From Clostridiaceae bacterium (GTDB lineage Bacteria > Bacillota > Clostridia > DSM-8532), in assembly GCA_012840245.1 (NCBI GenBank), contig DULR01000057.1, positions 1 through 39,964 of the forward strand: a stretch of DNA of 39,964 nucleotides. The letters run 5' to 3'. Of this stretch, positions 8,429-17,947 are shown piece after piece. Position 1 is the stretch's first letter. Each line of letters begins with the position of its first letter. The notes beneath the pieces are model-generated. The model worked only from the letters and a program-made list of their open reading frames with translations, searched no databases and had not been told where the DNA came from. A program made the position numbers and the translations under genes.

Positions 8429-10846
8429 TTACATCTCTATTGAAACTGCTGCCTCGTCGGAAGCGTGGTTTATTATCACATCATGAGTCCTGCGTTTCTT
8501 CCTGGCTTCAGGCTTCCTCACCAGAGCGTACCTGATTACTTCATCCATGTGGGAAACAGGGATCAGGCGAATCTCTTTCCTGGTATTCTCCGGAATATCA
8601 TTGATGTCCTTTTTGTTTTCTGTGGGCAGCAATACGGTATCCACACCGGCTCTGTGTGCTGCAAGGACCTTCTCCTTCAGCCCGCCTATGGGCAACACCT
8701 TGCCGCGCAGGGTTATCTCCCCTGTCATAGCCACATTCTTTCTGACAGGTATCCCTGTCAGGGCTGAAATTATAGCTGTCGCAATGGTTATGCCCGCAGA
8801 TGGTCCGTCCTTGGGTATGGCGCCTTCGGGAACATGGATATGGATATCATATTTTTTGTGGAAATCGGGCTCGATCCCATATTCCTCAGCAACAGAACGG
8901 ATAAAGCTTCGTGCTATGCGCGCCGACTCCTTCATCACGTCGCCCAGCTGTCCGGTGAGCTCAAGCTGTCCTTCCCCTGGCATGATATTTACCTCGACAG
9001 GCATGGTATCCCCTCCGACAGGTGTCCAGGCAAGGCCTCTGACTATCCCTATCTCATCCTTTTCAGCCGCCATGTCATACAAATACTTGCGCGGTCCAAG
9101 ATACTCCTTGATGGTGTTCTTCGTTATCCTTACAGATGCCTTCTCACCTGTCACGATCTTCTTCAGCGCTTTGCGTATTACTGTAGCAATTTGCCTTTCA
9201 AGAGTTCTGACTCCAGCTTCCCTGGTATAATAGACCACTATCTCTCTGAGAGCCGATTCGTCGAACCTTACTGCTTTGGATTCAGCGCCGTGGAGCGACA
9301 ACTGCTTCGGAACCAGGTATTTGGAAGCTATATTCAGCTTCTCATCCTCGGTATAGCCTGAAAGGTCGATGACCTCCATCCTGTCCAGAAGCGGTCTGGG
9401 AATAGCTTCCTTGTAATTTGCCGTAGTAATGAACATGACATCCGACAAATCGAACGGCAGCTCCAGGTAGTGATCCCTGAAATCCTTGTTCTGTTCTGTA
9501 TCCAGCACTTCCAGCATTGCAGAGGCAGGGTCCCCTCTGAAGTCACTGGACATTTTATCTATTTCGTCAAGCAGGATCAGCGGATTTGCCGAACCGGCCT
9601 GTCTCAGTGCGTTGATTATGCGGCCGGGCATAGATCCCACATAGGTTCTTCTGTGACCTCTGATTTCGGCTTCATCCCTTACTCCTCCCAATGACATACG
9701 CACATAATTGCGGTTGAGCGCTTCTGCTATGGATTTGGCTATTGATGTCTTGCCCACTCCGGGAGGTCCGACGAAACATATTATCGGGCCATGGAGTCCA
9801 TTCTTCATCTTCCTCACAGCCAGATATTCGAGTATTCTTTCTTTGACCTTTTCAAGACCGTAATGGTCTCTGTCGAGAATCTCCTGAGCAAGGCCGATAT
9901 CAAGCCTTTCTTCGGTTTTCTTTTTCCAGGGCAGTTCCAGGATGATATCCAGATAAGTCCTGATAACACCGCTTTCAGCCGAAGTGGAGTGCATACGGGA
10001 CAATCTCTGGACTTCTTTCAGGGCTTTTGCTTTTACTTCATCAGGAAGGTTTGCCTCCTCGATCCTCTCCCTGTATTCATCCACTTCAGTAGTTACATCC
10101 TGATAATCACCGAGTTCCTTCTGGATTGCCTTGATTTGCTCCCTGAGGTAATACTCCCTCTGATTTTTGTCTATCTGCTGGCGGACTTTTGTCGTTATGC
10201 TTCGTTCTATCTCCAGGATATCATTTTCCTTTGCAAGAATATCCAGAAGCTTTTCAAGACGCCTTTTAGGTGATATCTCTTCCAGAATGACCTGTTTCAG
10301 ATCTATCGGGATCCCAAGATTTGCCGCGATCAGATCAGGAAGTCTTGCCAGATCATCTATATTGGTGATCAGCATGGTGGCGTCAGGCGATATTTTCCCT
10401 GAAAGCTTCGCATATTTCTCAAAATTTTCGATAACCTGTCTTGAAAGTGCCTGTATGTCAGGCCTATTGCTTTGCAGCAGGCGGTCTTTTATCTCTCTTA
10501 CTTCAACTGAGTAAAAAGGCTCATTTCCTGTAAATCTGGTTACTTTTGCCCTCACTATCCCTTCCACCAGGACCCTTATGGTATCTCCGGGAAGTCTGAG
10601 AAGCTGTTTTATATGCGCAACGGTTCCAAACGTGTTGATTTCATCGAATGACGGATCATCTATATTGGGATCTTTCTGTGCAGTCAGAAAAATCCTCTGA
10701 TCTTTAAGCATGGCCGCTTCAATTGCTTTTATTGATTTTATACGGCCTACGTCAAAATGCAGTATCATATGGGGATAAATCACTATCCCCCTCAACGGCA
10801 GCATGGGTATGCCGTAAACTTGCGCAGTTTTAGTTGTTCTAGGCAT
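8429..10846 (-). CDS. lon: ATP-dependent protease LonA
   Basis: An 805-residue cytoplasmic AAA+ serine protease of normal length for LonA. It has the N-terminal LON domain (about residues 10-200, starting [14 protein letters not shown]), a helical region, the AAA module with GPPGVGKTS (about 356-364) and [10 protein letters not shown], and the protease domain with dyad Ser683 ([10 protein letters not shown]) and Lys726 ([14 protein letters not shown]), 43 residues apart. The C-terminal tail is basic ([12 protein letters not shown]). The ATG has AAAGGA upstream. A near-consensus promoter lies at 10926-10954 and a strong terminator follows the stop, so it is probably a single-gene unit. I found neither a CIRCE element nor a CtsR heptad repeat upstream. 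Confidence 0.97.
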   Translation of the reverse strand: MPRTTKTAQVYGIPMLPLRGIVIYPHMILHFDVGRIKSIKAIEAAMLKDQRIFLTAQKDPNIDDPSFDEINTFGTVAHIKQLLRLPGDTIRVLVEGIVRAKVTRFTGNEPFYSVEVREIKDRLLQSNRPDIQALSRQVIENFEKYAKLSGKISPDATMLITNIDDLARLPDLIAANLGIPIDLKQVILEEISPKRRLEKLLDILAKENDILEIERSITTKVRQQIDKNQREYYLREQIKAIQKELGDYQDVTTEVDEYRERIEEANLPDEVKAKALKEVQRLSRMHSTSAESGVIRTYLDIILELPWKKKTEERLDIGLAQEILDRDHYGLEKVKERILEYLAVRKMKNGLHGPIICFVGPPGVGKTSIAKSIAEALNRNYVRMSLGGVRDEAEIRGHRRTYVGSMPGRIINALRQAGSANPLILLDEIDKMSSDFRGDPASAMLEVLDTEQNKDFRDHYLELPFDLSDVMFITTANYKEAIPRPLLDRMEVIDLSGYTEDEKLNIASKYLVPKQLSLHGAESKAVRFDESALREIVVYYTREAGVRTLERQIATVIRKALKKIVTGEKASVRITKNTIKEYLGPRKYLYDMAAEKDEIGIVRGLAWTPVGGDTMPVEVNIMPGEGQLELTGQLGDVMKESARIARSFIRSVAEEYGIEPDFHKKYDIHIHVPEGAIPKDGPSAGITIATAIISALTGIPVRKNVAMTGEITLRGKVLPIGGLKEKVLAAHRAGVDTVLLPTENKKDINDIPENTRKEIRLIPVSHMDEVIRYALVRKPEARKKRRTHDVIINHASDEAAVSIEM

Positions 10847-10925
10847 ATCTGTTCATCCTTTCATATTCCAATGCCTTTAAGGTCTATGGTGTCAACGGCA
10901 ACTCCTGCCTTGATGAAGCATCTTT

Positions 10926-10954
10926 ATTATACTGATGACCAACATACTTTTCAA
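10926..10954 (-). promoter_or_regulatory. Sigma-A-type promoter of lonA
   Basis: On the minus strand TTGAAA (10949-10954) and TATAAT (10926-10931) are separated by 17 bases, about 80 bases upstream of the lonA start codon. Confidence 0.75.
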
Positions 10955-11002
10955 ATGTTTCTTTTACCAGTTGACTTAAGTTTGGAGAAATTCTAGAAAT
11001 AA

Positions 11003-11038
11003 GAAAAAAGGACTTTCTGAACCAGAAAGCCCTTTTTC
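11003..11038. terminator. Terminator after the sugar-binding protein gene, probably bidirectional
   Basis: GGACTTTCT pairs with AGAAAGCCC with one mismatch. A-rich sequence lies on one side and T-rich on the other, so minus-strand transcripts from the binding protein gene (stop at 11079) would end in a U-run. Confidence 0.65.
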
Positions 11039-11078
11039 TTTTATATTTATATTGAATGGAATTTCTTGATCATTTTAC

Positions 11079-12362
11079 TCAGTTGAATTTAGCCTGAACC
11101 TCATCAAGGATCTCCTTGACCGATTTGCTGCTGCCTGCGAGGATCTTCTCCTGCATTGCCGGGATAAGGGTGTCTATGAATTTCTTAGTATCTGCAGGAT
11201 ATCCGAAGTCCTTTGCATATGGAACCATAGCTTCGATTGCCTTGAACTCAGGATTTACCTCATAGTATTTTGCTGACAGAGCCGGTTTGGACGGATTGAT
11301 ACCAACCTCGGTCATGATCTTCTCGAGGGCTTCGTCTCTGGTCAGGTAATATGCAGCCTTAACTGCAGCGACCTTGTCCGGAGCATCCTTCAATACTACC
11401 CAACCGTCGGAGTGGGATGTGCATCCCTTCGTTGTTCCTTCAGGCATACCTATAACAACATAGTTGATGTCAGGAGCTGACTCTGAAAGGAAGCCTTTAT
11501 ACCAGTATCCACCGGTCGACATGGCAGCTTTCTTGTTGGCGAAAACTTCGCCATCCCATCCGAATCCTGCTTCCTGAGGCGATATAGCTACGCCGGACTC
11601 GAACATGTCAACGATAGTTTCAAGAGCTTTGACATTGGCATCGGAGTTGATGGTCTTGCCATAGCCCCAGCCGCCGCCATAAGAAAGGGCATATTGAGTA
11701 AAGTGGAACTCCATGATATTTATGCATATGCCTTTTACATCATCTTTGGTCAAAGCCTTTGCAGCTTCCTTGACCTCTGCCCAGGTTTTGGGATATTCCT
11801 TAAGTCCGGCTGCATCCCACATATCCTTGTTGATGATGAACATAGCGGGAACAACGCTTACAGGGATACCATACTGTTTTCCGCCTGCAGCCCAGATCTG
11901 TTTTGCAGAATCAGCATATGCCGAAAGATCCAGATTGGCTTCCTTGATCAGATCGTCGATAGGTGCGAACATTCCCTTTTCGATGTATTCGTAAGAGCCT
12001 TCGTTCGTGAGCTTCACTATATCCGGAGCTGTTTTTGCCGCGATTTGCGCAGGAAGCTGATTCCAGAAGTCTGCGCTGCTCGGATAGGGCTGCATTTCAA
12101 GCTTCAGTCCGGGGAACATTTCTTCGATGCCCTTGGAAACTTCGGTGTAGGTGGTGATCTCCTTGTCGGATCCCCAAAGGCCAAATCTTACAGTAACTTC
12201 TTTAGGTGCTTCTGCAGATGTTTCCGGGGACTTTGAAGGTTCTGCTGAAGGTGACTTTGTCTCACCGGCGGGTTTTGCCTGGTTTCCGCAGCCTGTGAGC
12301 ACCACAGCAATCATCATAACCAGAGCGAGTACCATGGACAATGCTTTTAGACCTTTTCTCAT
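11079..12362 (-). CDS. Sugar ABC transporter substrate-binding lipoprotein
   Basis: A 427-residue extracellular solute-binding protein (family 1) anchored to the membrane by a lipid. The signal peptide ends in the lipobox LTGC (Cys25), followed by a Pro/Ser/Glu-rich linker to about residue 55 and then a bilobal fold with the family features RFGLWG, TNEGSYEYI and GWVVLKDAPDKVAA. The start has GGAGG about 8 bases upstream. It lies directly downstream of the YesM/YesN-type pair. The matching permeases are transcribed the other way from 16200. The neighbouring GH65 enzyme suggests an alpha-glucosyl disaccharide or oligosaccharide ligand; that is inference. Confidence 0.93.
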   Translation of the reverse strand: MRKGLKALSMVLALVMMIAVVLTGCGNQAKPAGETKSPSAEPSKSPETSAEAPKEVTVRFGLWGSDKEITTYTEVSKGIEEMFPGLKLEMQPYPSSADFWNQLPAQIAAKTAPDIVKLTNEGSYEYIEKGMFAPIDDLIKEANLDLSAYADSAKQIWAAGGKQYGIPVSVVPAMFIINKDMWDAAGLKEYPKTWAEVKEAAKALTKDDVKGICINIMEFHFTQYALSYGGGWGYGKTINSDANVKALETIVDMFESGVAISPQEAGFGWDGEVFANKKAAMSTGGYWYKGFLSESAPDINYVVIGMPEGTTKGCTSHSDGWVVLKDAPDKVAAVKAAYYLTRDEALEKIMTEVGINPSKPALSAKYYEVNPEFKAIEAMVPYAKDFGYPADTKKFIDTLIPAMQEKILAGSSKSVKEILDEVQAKFN

Positions 12363-12396
12363 AACGAAATTTCCTCCTTTTTTTTATTGCAGCTTG

Positions 12397-12405
12397 ATTG
12401 TAGCA
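12397..12405 (-). promoter_or_regulatory. Possible own promoter of the binding protein gene
   Basis: TGCTACAAT on the minus strand is an extended -10 (-10 at 12397-12402), with a weak TTATCT 16 bases before it. It would allow the binding protein to be expressed above the regulator genes. Confidence 0.45.
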
Positions 12406-12528
12406 CAGAGGAGAATACAGATAAGTAAACAGAATTACTATTTATTAAATAAGATTTTTCAATATTGATCCCTGAATAAAAAGTTTAATGAAATAACTAT
12501 TTCTTTAATAATTTTATACTTCATGCAT

Positions 12529-14115
12529 TCAGCCGAGTATCCTGTCCCTGTACTGTTTAGGGGAATACCCAGTCAGTTTGTTGAAGACTATATTGAAATG
12601 CACTGAGCTGTTGAAGCCCACTTTCTCACCTATTTCATATATTTTCAATTCCTTTTTATGCATCAGCTTTTTCGCCTGCTCCACTCTTACCTCGTTGACA
12701 TAATTGAAAAGCGTTTTCCCTACCTCTTCTTTAAAAACACGGCTGATGTAGTTGGGGCTCACATTGAGATGCTCCGCGATCATGCTGAGTGACAGCTCTT
12801 CGGTATAATGCCTGTTTATATAAGATATTATGTTCTTTACGATAAAGCTGTAGTTTTTATATTCATTTTCCTCCATATTGTAGAGCTTCTGGTCGATTAT
12901 CTTCCTGAATGCATCATGGAGCTCTTCAAGCGTTTCACAGCAGGAAATGAGCTTCATCTCCTCAAAGCATGTTCCCAGCTCGTCAAGAAGGAAAAGGATG
13001 CCGTTGAACAGCTTGATCACCTCTTCTGATGAGAGGACCGGATTCTCTCTGAGAAGTTTGAAAATCTCCTCAGTATTGCTCTTATATTGATAATAGTTAT
13101 GGCTGCTGACATTCTCCTTGAGCTTGATGACGAATTCGTCGATCTTGTTGAGAAGCTGCCTGCTGTCACGGAAGCTGGTAAGAGTGTTATAATGGATCAC
13201 TTTCTCCGCCGGATGATAGAATCTCCGCTGAAGCGCTTTATAAGCTTCTTCAAATGCCGTTTTCACCCGTTTGAAGGATTGATGTATACCGCTTATGCCT
13301 ATGCCGACATCGATATCGAGGAATTTTTTAAGTGAATCTGCGATCAGATGGACATATCTGTTCTGCATGTCGATGATCTCCTTGACGCTGGCGATCTTCT
13401 CCATGGTCATGACTGCTGTGTACAGGTTTTTGGAATAATTGAAGAATACCACTTCTCCTTCGCTCAGAAAGACCTGTCCTAATATGTCAAGGATGGATTT
13501 GCACAGGAGATTTTTATTTTCGTCGGAGTACCTTTTCTCGATCTTGTCCAGATTGATGACTGAAAAAACTATGCAACTGAAATTTGAGCGTCCAAGGCCG
13601 ATATGGTTTTCTTTGAGCCCGCGCTGGAATTCTGCGTCATCGGTAAGCTGACCGTCCACCAGCTTCCTTAAGAATGATTCTGCCGTATCTTCCCTCTTAT
13701 TGCCTATATTATGGACATAATCCTTATAATCTTTCTTTTCATTGATTAATTCTTTATTTATTTCTGTCAGTACTTTTATTATCCCTTCCGGATTCATGCA
13801 GGGCTTATGGAGATAGTCCAATGCTCCGAGTTTCATTGCCTCCTTCACATGCTCCAGATCGTCGAAGCTGCTTAATATCACGGATCTGCATGGATTCCTC
13901 TCCTCCTTGAGTTTTTTTAGAAGTTCGATGCCATCCATCACGGGCATCTTGATATCGAGGAGCAGTAAATCCGGCTTGCACTGATGGATCTTTTCAAGTG
14001 CCTCCTGGCCGTTGGAGGCTTCGCCTACGATTTCAAAGCCATGCTTATCCCAGTTGATGGAAGATTTCAAGCCGATCCTGACAAGAAGCTCATCATCCAC
14101 GATCAGTATTTTCAT
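12529..14115 (-). CDS. YesN-type response regulator with AraC DNA-binding domain
   Basis: A 528-residue regulator. The receiver domain (about residues 1-120) starts MKILIVDDELLVRIGL and carries the phospho-acceptor Asp54 (LLLLDIKMP) and conserved Ser/Lys (SVILSSFDDLEHV, LHKPC). A long middle region without an assigned domain follows, then two AraC helix-turn-helix motifs at the C-terminus (LSMIAEHLNVSPNYISRVFKEE and IGEKVGFNSSVHFNIVFNKLTG). The ATG at 14115 follows GAGGGG and overlaps the kinase gene by 23 bases, so the pair is translationally coupled. It probably activates the adjacent transport genes when the kinase senses the sugar. An earlier in-frame start at 14163 is unlikely. Confidence 0.92.
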   Translation of the reverse strand: MKILIVDDELLVRIGLKSSINWDKHGFEIVGEASNGQEALEKIHQCKPDLLLLDIKMPVMDGIELLKKLKEERNPCRSVILSSFDDLEHVKEAMKLGALDYLHKPCMNPEGIIKVLTEINKELINEKKDYKDYVHNIGNKREDTAESFLRKLVDGQLTDDAEFQRGLKENHIGLGRSNFSCIVFSVINLDKIEKRYSDENKNLLCKSILDILGQVFLSEGEVVFFNYSKNLYTAVMTMEKIASVKEIIDMQNRYVHLIADSLKKFLDIDVGIGISGIHQSFKRVKTAFEEAYKALQRRFYHPAEKVIHYNTLTSFRDSRQLLNKIDEFVIKLKENVSSHNYYQYKSNTEEIFKLLRENPVLSSEEVIKLFNGILFLLDELGTCFEEMKLISCCETLEELHDAFRKIIDQKLYNMEENEYKNYSFIVKNIISYINRHYTEELSLSMIAEHLNVSPNYISRVFKEEVGKTLFNYVNEVRVEQAKKLMHKKELKIYEIGEKVGFNSSVHFNIVFNKLTGYSPKQYRDRILG

Positions 14116-15922
14116 GATTTTTCCCCTCACCATCCGATTTGATAGAAACAGCGGGTATGACAATGACTACCTTCGTCCCTTCCCCCGGCCTGCTGTGTAT
14201 AGTTATGCCGTATTCTTCGCCAAAATGGAGCTTGATTCTTTTATGTACATTGGATAAACCGATGGAATTGAACTTCTGCTTGTTGCTTCCCTCATCCTGT
14301 TCCAGGATGGACTTCAGCTTGTCAGCATCGAATCCCTGGCCGTTGTCGGCAACGGTGAAAACGATGTTCCCATTCTCCCTGACGATCTTTATGTTGATCT
14401 CTCCTTTGGTATGGAGGCCTTCAAAACCATGGAACACCGAGTTCTCTATGATGGGCTGGAGAAGGAATTTAAGAGTCTTGCAGTTATATACACTTTCATC
14501 TATATCATAATTCACTGAAAATTTGTTGTAATATCTTATATCCAGAATACTTATGTAGTTTTCAACGAACACCATTTCATCGGCAATTGAGATATAGTCG
14601 CTGTTCCATTTGGAGGTATATGCCATAAGGAAAGCCATGGAATTAAGAGCCTTCTCGATACCCACAGCCCCCTGAATGTTGGCCATCCATTTGATGGCAC
14701 TCAGTGTGTTATACAGGAAATGGGGATTTATCTGCGCCTGCAGGGCATTCAGCTCAGCCCTTCTTTTTTCTTCTTCTTCAAGGTATATCTTTCGTATAAG
14801 CTCCTTGATCTTTGTCTGCAGGGCATTGACGGCATTGCCTATAACTCCCATCTCCCCGTAATATTTCCCCACATCCAGATTGAAGTTCCCTTCGCCGATC
14901 TTCCTCATGGTGCCACTCAGCTCATAGATAGGCCTGGTTATTGACGTAGTGATGATATATATGCCGCCCAGCGACAAAACTACCACGATGGCCCCTATTA
15001 TCAGCGTGATCTTGTACATCTCTTCATTATATGAGAACAGCTCATTTTCTGGTATGATGCTTACCGCTCTCCATTTCGATATGACCGACTGGCTGGATAT
15101 CAGCTGATATCTTGTCCCGTTTAAATGGACTGTCCTTCCCGGTTCGGCATCAAAATCTATATCCTCGTTGAATATGTCGTAAACGCTTTGATTGACCTGT
15201 TTTCTGTCCTGGCTGTAGATTATCCGGCCATTGTCATCTATCAGGTAAAAAAGGGTGTTTTTTGTTATCCCTCTGTCCATCCAGAGCTGTTCCAGCTGTT
15301 CTATATCTACGTCGATTATTATCAGACCGATCGATTCTCTTGAGGATTTATCCTTGATAAGCCTTCCGATGGATATGACATAACCGGTACCGGGTATTTT
15401 CTGTTTGTGCTGATGTATGCCTATGATCACAGCTCCGCCATCGGCCTCGATTATTTTGGAAAGCCACTCCTCCTGTGCAGGGCTGTAGCTTATATCCATG
15501 GTCTCTACAAGAGCCCGCCCCCTGAGATCATAGTTGTCGATGCTGTAAAGCCATACTGAGTCGATGAGGTTCGAATAAAAAACCACGTTATTATTGAGAA
15601 GATCCTTTGCTTTCGCAAAATCTATGCTTCTTACATATTTAGAGTTCTCCAGCGTGCTGTAATCCTTCTTCAATATTTCGATGAGCGTCTCATCATAAAG
15701 GGGATATTCGGAAATCTTCATCAGCATGCCCAGGCTGTTGTCCAGGTTGTGGATTATCTGCTCATTATTGCCTGAAGCACTTGAGATCAGTTTGCTCTTT
15801 ATTTCATTGGAATAAAGGTTTATGGATAAAAAGCTCAGAATGAACATAGGCATGATTATCATGATAAAGGAAATAACGAGCTTGTTTCTTAGACTGATCC
15901 TGCTGATTACCTGTCTGTTCAT
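14093..15922 (-). CDS. YesM-type sensor histidine kinase
   Basis: A 609-residue membrane kinase. It has a membrane segment at about residues 16-36, an extracellular dCache-like sensor to about 280, a second membrane segment at about 285-305, a HAMP linker, and the LytS/YesM-type kinase core with phospho-acceptor His401 (QINPHFLYNTLSAIKWM). The ATPase shows IENSVFHGF and DNGQGFD. The ATG at 15922 has GGAG 6 bases upstream; the reading frame stays open to 16093 but with no better start. Known relatives sense extracellular carbohydrates, sometimes through the binding protein. It is divergent from the permease genes. Confidence 0.92.
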   Translation of the reverse strand: MNRQVISRISLRNKLVISFIMIIMPMFILSFLSINLYSNEIKSKLISSASGNNEQIIHNLDNSLGMLMKISEYPLYDETLIEILKKDYSTLENSKYVRSIDFAKAKDLLNNNVVFYSNLIDSVWLYSIDNYDLRGRALVETMDISYSPAQEEWLSKIIEADGGAVIIGIHQHKQKIPGTGYVISIGRLIKDKSSRESIGLIIIDVDIEQLEQLWMDRGITKNTLFYLIDDNGRIIYSQDRKQVNQSVYDIFNEDIDFDAEPGRTVHLNGTRYQLISSQSVISKWRAVSIIPENELFSYNEEMYKITLIIGAIVVVLSLGGIYIITTSITRPIYELSGTMRKIGEGNFNLDVGKYYGEMGVIGNAVNALQTKIKELIRKIYLEEEEKRRAELNALQAQINPHFLYNTLSAIKWMANIQGAVGIEKALNSMAFLMAYTSKWNSDYISIADEMVFVENYISILDIRYYNKFSVNYDIDESVYNCKTLKFLLQPIIENSVFHGFEGLHTKGEINIKIVRENGNIVFTVADNGQGFDADKLKSILEQDEGSNKQKFNSIGLSNVHKRIKLHFGEEYGITIHSRPGEGTKVVIVIPAVSIKSDGEGKNHENTDRG

Positions 15923-16139
15923 AATCTTCTCCGTAAGAAATCCAATCATAAATATCTGTTCAAAGATTAACACTGTCGGATGGCATTTATCATGAAATGA
16001 GCTCTGCTTTCTATTATTGCATATTTTTAGCCCTGAGTATAGTGCCGGAGAAAAACTCGGACTCTTTAATCCAATCCAAGTTATACCAGTCAATATATAT
16101 TACAAGTAATAAACGTTAAATAAATAATAATTATTTTTA

Positions 16140-16168
16140 TTTACTTTAAAATCAGTTTGCATTAGTAT
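16140..16168 (+). promoter_or_regulatory. Promoter of the permease-GH65 operon
   Basis: TTTACT (16140-16145) and TAGTAT (16163-16168) are 17 bases apart, with the start codon at 16200. Just upstream (about 16118-16143) is an AT-rich near-palindrome (AAATAAATAATAATTATTTT and following bases) that could bind the AraC-type regulator. Confidence 0.5.
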
Positions 16169-16199
16169 GGTATTGACATCAATAAAAGGAGTGTGTGAT

Positions 16200-17120
16200 A
16201 TGGTTTCCGGTCAGATCAAACCCATCAGGAAAGTTCATAAAACAGGCAAAGAATCAGACACGCTTATTGGATTATTCTTTATTTTTCCTTTTATAGCGCT
16301 CTGGTTCATATGGTTCTTTTTGCCTTTTATGCAGTCCTTCATCAGAAGCTTCCAGGATGCAAATTTCATCAGTCTTGAGGATGCGAAATTCATTGGCTTG
16401 ACCAACTACATCAATATCCTCAAAGACCCTGAGTTTCACAGTGCTCTTCTCCATTCGGTGATCATCGTAGCTGTTTCTGTGCCTGCCATAACTATTCTGT
16501 CCCTCCTCATTGCACTGGCAGTGAATCAGAATATCATGGCGAAGGGTTTATTCAGAACGATTTACGTAGTTCCCTACATCACCTCACCGATAGCTGCCGC
16601 AACGGTATTCATGGTCCTCTTCAGAAAAGACAATCTGATGGCAAAAGCCATGTCCGTCTTCGGGTTCCCCAACACCACATGGTTCAGCGATGTCAATCTC
16701 GCATTGTTCTTCGTTATAATTCTCTTTGTCTGGTGGCAGGTAGGATTTTTCGTGATCATATATCTTGCCGGTCTTCAGGATGTCCCCAAAGAGCTCTATG
16801 AGGCAGCTACCGTTGACGGCGCAGGCACATTCAGAAGGTTCCTGAATATCACGGTGCCCAGCCTGAAGCCTGTTACATTTTTCGTAGTCACTGTCGTTAC
16901 CATATATGCGTTCCAGATATATGACCAGGTTGCCGCCATTTCCAGATACGGAGTCCTCGGGCAGCCCGCCGGAAGAACTACTACCATCATAACCTACTTT
17001 ATCCAGCATGGTATAAGGTATATGGAAATCGGCTACGGCTGTGCCGCTGTCGTCATATTCACCCTTATCATACTGGCAGTGACATTCATACAGAAAATTC
17101 TGATCGGCAAGGAGGACTGA
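16200..17120 (+). CDS. Sugar ABC transporter permease, MalF-type
   Basis: A 306-residue inner-membrane permease with about six membrane segments. The first is near residues 21-43 (LIGLFFIFPFIALWFIWFF). The EAA loop, which contacts the ATPase, is YEAATVDGAGTFRRFLNITV. I chose the ATG at 16200 because GGAG lies 8 bases upstream. It is followed after 3 bases by the second permease. No ATPase gene is in the locus, so it probably uses a shared MsmX/UgpC-type ATPase encoded elsewhere, as is common for this subfamily in Firmicutes. Confidence 0.93.
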   Translation: MVSGQIKPIRKVHKTGKESDTLIGLFFIFPFIALWFIWFFLPFMQSFIRSFQDANFISLEDAKFIGLTNYINILKDPEFHSALLHSVIIVAVSVPAITILSLLIALAVNQNIMAKGLFRTIYVVPYITSPIAAATVFMVLFRKDNLMAKAMSVFGFPNTTWFSDVNLALFFVIILFVWWQVGFFVIIYLAGLQDVPKELYEAATVDGAGTFRRFLNITVPSLKPVTFFVVTVVTIYAFQIYDQVAAISRYGVLGQPAGRTTTIITYFIQHGIRYMEIGYGCAAVVIFTLIILAVTFIQKILIGKED

Positions 17121-17123
17121 ACC

Positions 17124-17945
17124 ATGAATAATTACGATAAAAAGAATATCCCGGTCACCATCATTCTTTCCATATTTGCAGTCGTTTTCATCCTTCCTTT
17201 GCTTTATGCTCTGTACACCTCATTTTTAAAACTCTCTGACATAGATAAGCTTGTGGGCATACAGCACTGGACTCTTGAAAGCTACCTCAGGTTCTGGAAG
17301 GATCCGAATTATGATATCCCACGCTGGTTTATGAATACTGTAATTATGACTCTGATAACCGTTGCAGGCAATGTCGTCATCAACTCGATGGCAGGCTATG
17401 CTCTGGCAAAACTGAAATTCCCGGGAAAAACGCTTGTGTTTTTCATTATCGTCGCTACCATGACCATACCATATCAGGTCGTTCTGATACCTGTATATGT
17501 AACAATGGCTAAACTCAACTGGCTCAATACCATGGCTTCCCTTACCGTACCCTATCTGTACCAGTGCCTGTTCGTATTCATGATGAAGCAGTTCTTTCAG
17601 AGCATACCAAATGAGCTTCTGGAAGCTGCAAGGATCGACGGTCTTTCCAAAATCGGCATTTTCTCCAGGATAATGCTTCCTCTGTCCAAACCCGGCATTA
17701 TTTCAATGATCATTTTGAATTTTACCTCCACCTGGAATGCTTACCTTGTTCCCAGCACCATGACCAGCAACAGCAAAAGCTATGTTCTTATCGTAGGTCT
17801 GAACAGCGTCAAGGATCAGTTTTTCGACAGGACCAACGTGATTATGGCAGGTGTCGTACTGATCACATTGCCAGTTATCCTGCTGTTCCTGATTTTCCAG
17901 AGACATTACATAGAAGGCGTTGCTACGTCCGGTTTGAAAGGATAA
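17124..17945 (+). CDS. Sugar ABC transporter permease, MalG-type
   Basis: A 273-residue permease with six predicted membrane segments, the first at about residues 13-31. The EAA loop is LEAARIDGLSKIGIFSRIML. GGAGG lies 8 bases before the ATG. With the upstream permease it forms the membrane channel for the locus's binding protein. The GH65 gene begins three bases after its stop, so import and cleavage are on one transcript. Confidence 0.93.
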   Translation: MNNYDKKNIPVTIILSIFAVVFILPLLYALYTSFLKLSDIDKLVGIQHWTLESYLRFWKDPNYDIPRWFMNTVIMTLITVAGNVVINSMAGYALAKLKFPGKTLVFFIIVATMTIPYQVVLIPVYVTMAKLNWLNTMASLTVPYLYQCLFVFMMKQFFQSIPNELLEAARIDGLSKIGIFSRIMLPLSKPGIISMIILNFTSTWNAYLVPSTMTSNSKSYVLIVGLNSVKDQFFDRTNVIMAGVVLITLPVILLFLIFQRHYIEGVATSGLKG

Positions 17946-17947
17946 AG

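Noticed and set aside
10847-11000. Heat-shock control sites (CIRCE, CtsR heptads) upstream of lonA
   Set aside because: Looked for and not found; only an ordinary promoter is visible.
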